A stretch of 64,000 nucleotides of DNA from Isoetes taiwanensis (taxonomy: Eukaryota > Streptophyta > Lycopodiopsida > Isoetales > Isoetaceae), in assembly GCA_021234155.1 (NCBI GenBank), contig JAJEKV010000105.1:1836494-1900493 (forward strand), given 5' to 3'. The notes beneath the pieces were generated by a model that worked only from the letters and a program-made list of their open reading frames with translations, was not told the origin of the DNA and ran no database searches. A program made the translations under genes and the position numbers. Numbering within the stretch: position 1 is the first letter of the stretch; each line of letters begins with the position of its first letter. This document shows positions 56,980-64,000 of this stretch, in pieces.

Positions 56980-58815
56980 CAAATCATCCATTTCCAACCG
57001 CCAACGGGGTATTTTAGCTTCAAATTTTGTGAAATAAAATTGGGCTGCGGGCGAAGTCCGTCAAATGTGATCTCCAATAGCTTGGTATTCGATTGTTCAT
57101 CCAACCAATCCACAAGAATCCATTCTTCATCAACTTTACTCATTGAGGTTAGATCGCTTCTATACAACCAATGCCTTTATAACTATTCCACTTCTTTAGA
57201 TTATACAAACGATAACCTTGATATTCTTTAAAATCTCCAACTAAATAATACTCTTTGCTTTTGGCATCCAACTTTCTTCAATCATCACTCGGAACAAAAC
57301 TATAAAATAAACATCCAAAAGAGCGTAGGTGTTTCAAACTATGCTTTTTACCACTCCAGACTTTTTTTGGAATTTTATCTAATCTTTGAGATTTGAAAAT
57401 TCCATTTTACACACAACCAAACCGCCTTCAGCCCGTGGTGGGGGGAGGGAGGGAGGAGGGAGGGGGGGTAAACAAGATAATTGCAATATACTTTGGTTGC
57501 TTCAACCAATAATCTATTCTTACGCTCAACTCTATTTTGTTGAGGGTGTACTTTGGATGTGCATATTCATATTTGATTCCACGAGAAACACAAAATTTTG
57601 AAACTCCTTCGACATGTACTCCCATCACGATCAAATCTCAAACGCTTGATATTTTTTCCAATCAAGTTTCTCTCGCCCATGCTTTTATTGCTTGAAGACT
57701 CCAAAACTTCATCCTCTATGCTTAGAAAAATAACATTTGTATTTCCTGCTAAAATTATCAATGAAAGTTACAAAGTATAACTTGTTATTCAATGAAGAAA
57801 TTTGCATGGATCCAACTACGTCAAAATAAATAAGCTCCAATAGTTATTAGTTTTCCTTTCAATATTGAAAGGCAAAACATGCATCTTCCCAAGTGAACAA
57901 ACACCCATGTTAGTCCTGATGTCCACAACTAAGATCCGCAGAACCAATTGATTCTTCATCATGTGTTGGATCATGGCCACATTCAAATGTGCCAACCTAC
58001 ACCGCCAAGTTCAAGTTGAGAAGGTGAGATTTTGCTACATGACTCAACAACTTCTCTTTGTCAAAGTCAACCAAGATTTCATCCAAATTACCTCGACCTT
58101 CAACTTGAAAAATCATCTTCTAATCTATGCTCTGTATCGCAAATCTTTGCCACTGATACAAGATTAATTATCAAATCAGGTACCAAGGAAGCATCATAAA
58201 ATGTAAATCTTTTTCCATTTGACAAGGAATCCATGCATCTCCTACTCCATCCACAACCATCTCATTACCATCTCCAACTTTCATCATAGTTGAAGTGCTT
58301 TGAAGCTTATCTTTTTAATCACTTATATGAAAACATATTATTTGTTGCTCTACATCAATGTACAAATGACTCCTACTATATCTATCAACACCTCCATATT
58401 TTTCAAACCAATCTCTTCTTTATTTTCATTTTTTATATCATCAAGCTCTGCAGAGGTTAATTGGCCACACTTCATTTCTAATGCCTCCCAAAGGTCATGA
58501 GTAGATGTAATGGAAGTTAGTGAGGTAGATGATGAAGATGTTGAACTACTACCGGTAATCAGATAATACACCATTAATGATCACATTTAAAAGAAATGCT
58601 ATCGCCCTTTGATCTTTATCCTATCACTTATTTGTCAGAGTTTGTGATTTAGACTCTCCAATCACAGACCAACAATCATCTTCTTCTAACAAACCCTTCA
58701 CTCGAAATTTTCAAGAATGCCAATGCATTCCAACAAAAGGCTTTAGAGTGGACTCATCGTCATAAATTTAGACATCTCGAACAACGAGACAAGGTCGACT
58801 ACAGGTCTGATACCA
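56980..58815 (-). pseudogene. Ancient copia remnant with primer site
   Basis: Scattered copia integrase pieces are readable on the minus strand: IKRLRFDRDGSTCRRSFK (about 57650) corresponds to the second catalytic region, and GIKYEYAHPKY (about 57570) to the following block. At 58804-58815 the minus strand reads TGGTATCAGACC, a copia-type primer-binding site, so the 5' end of the element is there and an LTR would lie beyond. Heavily decayed and unrelated in sequence to copies A and B. A long G-run (57436-57468) interrupts it. Confidence 0.55.
57436..57468 (+). other. Potential G-quadruplex tract
   Basis: G-runs of 3-7 separated by single A residues over 33 bases, more than four runs, meeting the usual G4 pattern. 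Location inside a dead element suggests late expansion. Confidence 0.8.
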
Positions 58816-59059
58816 TATAGAGGATAGGTAGAGGAGAATAATAGACAAGATGTTTCACAAAACCAAGATATTTTCTCCTTTATTCCCATCCAATATATAT
58901 GCAATGAATAACTCAATGCACATGCATATTATAAAAGTGTTGTGCATGCAATCACATCCGTGCAATCTAATACATATCTATCATACTCTACAAATCAAAT
59001 ATTCAATATTCTAACACATCCATATTGCTCCTACAATTTAGGGAAACAAAAAATTTGGA

Positions 59060-61270
59060 AACAAAAAACATGGCACAAGACCCGTAAAAAAAATCTTAGA
59101 ATGTCGGATGAAGGCGTCCCTACTCGCCAGGGATTCGCAGCAATATAGCTCCATAGCTGCATTGCTCTATTGAAAAAATGAGACCAGGAAAACCAACAGG
59201 AAGGCCATACAGAGTTTTTATAGGAAAACTAGGCCATGCAACATGCAGTTTTCCAGAAACGATGGACATGCAAAATCTCGAATCATGCATAAGGGGCAAC
59301 ATGCATGAGCATTAACTAAATAAAACCTTTGATTCTGTCCCCAAGTCAATTAGCCAAGCGGCATCAAAGATTGGAAGAAGCTCATATTTTGGCATAGAGT
59401 AAAACATCAGCTGTCATGGCTATGGCATATGAATATAAAAAGAAAGAAAGGACAAGGTGTTAAGTAGGCTCAAAATGTTTCAGCATGCAATCACGAGTAT
59501 TAATGCACCAGATCATTCTACCAAATCATTTTACCAAATCAATCTTGTTAATTTGGGATTTTTCTACCAAATCAATCTTGTTAATTTGGGATTTTTTGAT
59601 CTGGTGGATAATGTTTTTAGAATTTTTTTTTTCAGTTAATTTTTAAAGGTTTTGAGGAGTTTGGACGCCGGGATAAATTTTGGTCTTCGAAAAATCAAAG
59701 AAATATTTTTCTCTATGATTCTAAGGGCTTCGATTTATCTTTTGGCTATCGCGGCATCCGTGTGAAACGCATGCCATGATTACTCCACCAAGGGTGGGCA
59801 TTGGATTGCTCCTAACTTCTAATGCATTCTTAGCTAGAGGATTTGTTGCATTTTGCCTGGTTGAGAAGCAAGGAGAAGACCCTTTTGTGCGTGATGCTTC
59901 TGAATTTCAAGGTCCTCATGCAAGACCTGCATCGCAAACATGTAGAGAGACCTTCCCAAGCAGCTTTCTTTGCTCCTCCCGTGCTTGACGATTTTGCATT
60001 TTTTATCTCATCTCAGAAAAGACCTTCATGTAGTCCAATAAACTTTTTGATTTTTCTAGCTCCATGCCAGAGATACCACTTACTCCTCGTTGAGTAACCA
60101 TCTCTCGCTGATTATTGATGGATTATGTCTTCTTTTTTAGTCATCTTCATCTAAATGTTAAAGTTTATATGGATGGCCCTTGAATTCATGAAAGCAAAAG
60201 TAAGGATGTGATTTTCTCTATTTATATTTGTAGCTAAAATATTGAAGTCACAACTATGATCTATAAGGCTAAGAAAAGAAGCCGTAAAATGAAGGTTCTG
60301 GATCATGTAGAAAAGTCCGGATATTTTTTTGTGCTGTGGATTATCTTATTTTGTGATTTAGTAGCAAGGTGGTTTATGTTTGCCAGGTGTTCCATTCTTT
60401 CTTACTAGTGAGAAAGATCGGCTATTTGGTTTAGAATGATTAATGGCAAAACTTCTTTCTGTTTTGATGATGAACAATCTTCTGAGCCTTTCTTGCAGCA
60501 CTCCAAAGCATGATGACTGGTAAAATATGCCCATATTTAACCAAGGCACGCCACGCTTGAGTTCTTTTTTTAGTCTTGATACTATATCTAAAACTGTTCA
60601 GGTGCTGCTATGCCTGAAATGGGGTACTGATATGCCCAATATGCGTGACCTTTTTTTCTTGTCTCGGGTTCTGTTATCCCAAGATCACTCAGATACTAAT
60701 ATGCCTGAGAATGGCTATTTTTGCTAAGGCATTGATGTACCTTAATATCTCGCAAAATTGATGAGGATTGTGCTATAATTTTTGAAGGATGCGGATCAGC
60801 ATGGCAGACTTCAAGATTTAGGGTATGGTTGTTATGTTTCGCGCACTTAAGAGGCAAACTTAAAAATGGAGAAACGATCAAAGCTAAAATTGGTTAAAGA
60901 CATATTTTTTGAATACCTAACATTTTTGCATTTCACATGAACAAAGCATTGCCTGATTCTGACATATCTACAAAAAAGTTAGAATGGGCCGAAGAGGAGG
61001 GGGTCTAATGGCCCCCTCCGTGGAGGGCATCCCCTTCCTAGTGTGTGGAATTTCCATCAACTTCTTTAAAGTTTTTCAAGAGATTTAAGAGGCAAACATG
61101 GCAGATGTCTGCATCCTCAGAAAGCCCTTTCAAATAGCTTTCAAATGCATGTGTCCATGTGCTAAACAAAGATGGAAAAGAGAAGTTATGAAATTGTTAG
61201 TGAAGAGCCCATAAATCGTGGGGGATGGGCCCATAAACCGTGGTGGATGGGCCCTGTTATCATGAAATCA
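59060..61270. other. Interval without recognised genes
   Basis: Short ORFs only. A 36-bp tandem duplication (TACCAAATCAATCTTGTTAA...) at about 59531-59595 is the only clear structure. Confidence 0.35.
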
Positions 61271-61637
61271 AATCTTAGCCATTGATTTTTTATTTTAACG
61301 GCCTGCAACATATGTTCAAAGGGAGGGGGGCGAGCGATGACGGGTCCATGCACGAAGGAAGGCGACCATACCCTAGTTATTCTTCTTCTTATCCTTCGCC
61401 TTTTGTAGTGGACAATCGCGGTGCTTCATTCTATCCCACTAGAAAGGGTCTTTATTTCTTGCATTGGAATTGGAAAGATGGAGATGTTGAGTTTTTCCTA
61501 TAGTAGTCTTTCCAAGGAAGATGCAATGTGCTGAATTTTTATCTAATCCTTGAAGGATTACTTCTGTGTAAATTCTTCCAATTTTTTGAATAAAATTTCT
61601 TTGTTCCTTCACAAACAAAAAAAAAAAAAAAAAAAAT
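61270..61637 (+). pseudogene. Probable retroposed mRNA 3' end with poly(A) tail
   Basis: A 73-codon ORF (61282-61503, Ser/Tyr/Pro-rich middle, HWNWKDGDVEFFL end) is followed by about 110 bases of UTR-like sequence. AATAAA lies at 61589-61594 and a run of 21 A at 61617-61637 starts 22 bases after it. Signal and tail at normal cleavage distance, encoded in genomic DNA, imply a cDNA insertion (processed pseudogene or the 3' end of a LINE/SINE). I do not recognise the source gene, and no target duplication was identified. Confidence 0.55.
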
Positions 61638-62850
61638 AGGTGGACATATACAACAATGCAGAGCTGAACAACTCTTTTCTAGAATTCCAAGCCCTAGGCA
61701 CCCTATTATTGGAAGACCCATTATTATTGCGGACTATGTTGAGAACCATATTAGAGGTAAGAATGAAAATCCGCACATGTTTTTCAATGTTGAGCAGGGT
61801 TATTGGTGGAGCATCAAACTGTAAAACCCACGTAGAGGGTTTCAAAGTGAATAAAGCTATGATATGATCCGTTTGGAGATGGAGCGAGAGGAGCAAAAGC
61901 CAGCCACTCCCCGTTGAGAATGATCTTGTTGAAAAAGGCAGGTAAGAATGATTCTGTTGTTGTTATTGTGTTAAAGAAAGAACTAAAGAAAGAAAGAATG
62001 AATGATTTTATCGCCCATCGAGGCCAACGCCTATGGGACCTGTGAGGAGCGCAAAGAACTTATTATCGCCCGGTTAAAACCCCTCACCAAGGGTTTTCGA
62101 GGGAAAAATCGCGGGCAAGAATAAGAATGTCACAAACCATAAGTATACATCATCATGAAATAAATGTTTATATACATGTCAAGTGTGTGCCCGAGGGCAT
62201 AGCTGATCTCGCATGTCCATAACTTCCCCAAGGTATGATCCCAAAGATCCGCACGGAAGCCGTGCTCACGTCACATGTATCGGCCGCCAGGCCCGACCAA
62301 CTCAAGATAGGCGCCCGCATTTGATTATATGCACAAAGAGCACTAATTCTAGAAAATAAACAATCCACATCTATTTGATTATGGCGCTAAAGATCAAATA
62401 TTATGCATATCCCGTGGAAAAAATTGTTAACTTCTTCTACATCTTTGCTTGATTACACTTCTTTATGCTTACTATGGCAGCTTATGTGTTGGAGCAAAAA
62501 TGCCAATTGTTTATCACAATGGCTATTTGTTGCCCCGCCAATTTACTTCCTGAATAGCCAAATGGGTAAGGTGCTTGTCTTCACGAGATATGCATAATAA
62601 AATGGATTTCTTTATTCTCGATTCTCAAACTTTTCTTCCTGGTGGCATATTGCTCCGGGCATCGCCACTATTTTTCATTATTTAATTCCCGGCCTGCCCC
62701 TCCATCTTTTCTCTCAAACCTCGCATAAACGATCCCAATGCATCCCTCAATCAGGCTCTTTATGGCAAAATTGAACTATCCGTAAGATTTGGCATTCTCA
62801 TTTTTCTTGCTTGCGCATCTCGGCCCATTACATGGTAGACATAGGCCTGT
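61638..62850. other. Interval without recognised genes
   Basis: Short frames only, none recognisable. AAAG-rich tract near 61974-61998. Confidence 0.3.
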
Positions 62851-62853
62851 TGG

Positions 62854-63012
62854 AGCTCAAAATAGGAGGGATAAAAGTTTGGGACCATTGTCTTTGGATG
62901 AAGTCATAAATTAAAGCTAAAAAGTGCAAAGAGCTCAAAATAGGAGAGAGACAGGAATTTAGTACCATTGTCTTGGGATGAAGGTGCATATTGAAGCTAA
63001 AAGTGCAAGTAG
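62854..63012 (+). repeat. About 80-bp tandem duplication
   Basis: Two units share GAGCTCAAAATAGGAG, ACCATTGTCTT, GGATGAAG and GAAGCTAAAA-like blocks in order. Confidence 0.65.
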
Positions 63013-64000
63013 AGCGCCCACGAAGAAGCTTTCACCTAAAAGGAAGGGAAGTTTGGTTGAATGGGTGATGAGAAGACTGAATTGAAGGATTCCAATATAA
63101 CAACATGGCAATGATGGCAATGGAAAGATGCCACATGCCTATGTTTACATTATTGTTGGCGGGACAATGTAATAAAAAGGATGTTTTAGTTGGTCGGCCG
63201 AATCCATAGGCAACTTCTTATTACAAGTTTACATTGCTTTAAGGTAACATCTAGCCTATATAGTTTGCCCAATTTGTTTCGCATTTGGGAAGGGTATTTT
63301 GGCAATGGTGGGGGATTTTGACCTTGGGATTGGTATTGTATGGAAAAGGATATATTTATGCCATTTTCGTGAGCTTAATTGGCTTAAAGGGGGATGTTCT
63401 AATTTTGGGTGGCTGGGTGGACAATTTTTTAGGTCCGTTTCAAAGGTCTCAAATGGGGAAACCATGTGAAGGCGGCCCGGCAAAGGGACATGAGAGCGGG
63501 CTTGGCCGGCGTGGCATGCTGAGACCGGCGGGGACTAAAGTAAACTGGGCACCGTTACTAGTGAGATTATGGAGTTGCCCCTTCTTTTTCTTGGCTTACT
63601 AGATCTGACTATTTTTGGCAGATCTGATGATTCTTGGCTTTTTCACATCTGATTATTCTACTACAGCATTCTATTGCAGCCATTCAGGCCTTATTCTCGG
63701 TTTATTTCTCAGATCTGATGATTCTATCATGGGCATTACCGGGTGATGCTAGACATTGGGGTGATGTTTTACCTTCGGTGATGCAAACAATATGCTCTAG
63801 CTATGACGGTTTTGGTAAAATTAATTTTGGCTTCTATCATCTCAAGTGCTTGGATTTGCTGGCATAGATCATGTGATGAATATTTTAAGGGTTGTATGCA
63901 ATGCAATCCAGTGTAAATTTGTGCTACAAACTGCATTGCAGCCAGAGGCTTTTATGCAGCAGCAGCTGCTTTTGTGCAATCTTGCAGTTCAGGATAGATA
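63013..64000. other. Interval without recognised genes at the window end
   Basis: ORFs of up to about 105 codons without recognisable motifs. A local repeat of CAGATCTGATGATTCT-type phrases at 63600-63730. Confidence 0.3.

Noticed and set aside
62545-62600. tRNA-like phrase (TAGCCAAATGGGTAAGGTGC)
   Set aside because: The D-arm resemblance is not supported by an acceptor stem, anticodon arm or T-arm.
1-64000. CRISPR arrays, bacterial operons, riboswitches or organelle DNA
   Set aside because: No spaced identical repeats, Shine-Dalgarno-led gene runs or plastid/mitochondrial genes were seen; tandem repeats here lack unique spacers.

Overview
The window is nuclear DNA of a land plant and is almost entirely transposable-element and repeat sequence. 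There is no bacterial gene layout, and nearly every recognisable protein belongs to a retroelement. Plant hallmarks are Ty1/copia elements with an initiator-Met-tRNA primer site, Ty3/gypsy chromoviruses with long LTRs, Helitron-like termini and an LRR gene fragment. A Penelope-type reverse transcriptase (RT) is unusual for flowering plants, so a fern, lycophyte, moss or conifer is more likely. Species is not determinable from the sequence alone.

Layout. (1) 1-8.94 kb: a minus-strand unit encoding an intact 548-aa Penelope-like RT, an overlapping upstream ORF, an unrecognised ORF1-like protein and a small protein. It lies between direct repeats of at least 1.2 kb, each bounded by a TA tract. 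(2) 9.06-18.41 kb: a broken plus-strand gypsy chromovirus (gag, protease, RT, RNase H, integrase, chromodomain, polypurine tract, 3' LTR). A 2.2-kb insertion carrying iteron-like motifs splits its pol. (3) 19.13-20.73 kb: a related solo LTR with target duplication CTCTC. (4) 21.53-26.98 kb: a minus-strand copia element with a complete left LTR, internal region and a truncated second LTR. (5) 26.98-30.13 kb: the 3' end of a minus-strand gypsy relative. (6) 30.19-43.66 kb: a candidate Helitron carrying foldback elements, tandem repeats and gene fragments. (7) 43.7-50.1 kb: weakly resolved, ancient repeat DNA with a 203-bp tandem repeat. (8) 50.11-51.37 kb: a truncated gypsy LTR in plus orientation, the mirror image of the one at 27 kb. 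(9) 51.42-56.33 kb: a second copy of the copia internal region and a complete right LTR. (10) 57-58.8 kb: an older copia remnant. (11) 59-64 kb: little recognisable, except a probable retroposed mRNA 3' end with poly(A).

Three observations stand out. First, the outer copia LTRs (21.5 and 56.3 kb) share the target duplication CTTTA and the same interrupted 28-bp array, so they look like the two ends of one insertion now enclosing 24 kb of other DNA. Second, differences between the two copia copies fall overwhelmingly at CAG/CTG, the plant CHG-methylation context, in types that do not look like deamination. Much of the apparent decay may therefore be basecalling error over methylated DNA. Third, the Penelope-like unit has head-to-tail direct repeats, unrecognised accessory ORFs and a competing-hairpin element just after the RT gene. 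Nothing here is confidently a host gene.
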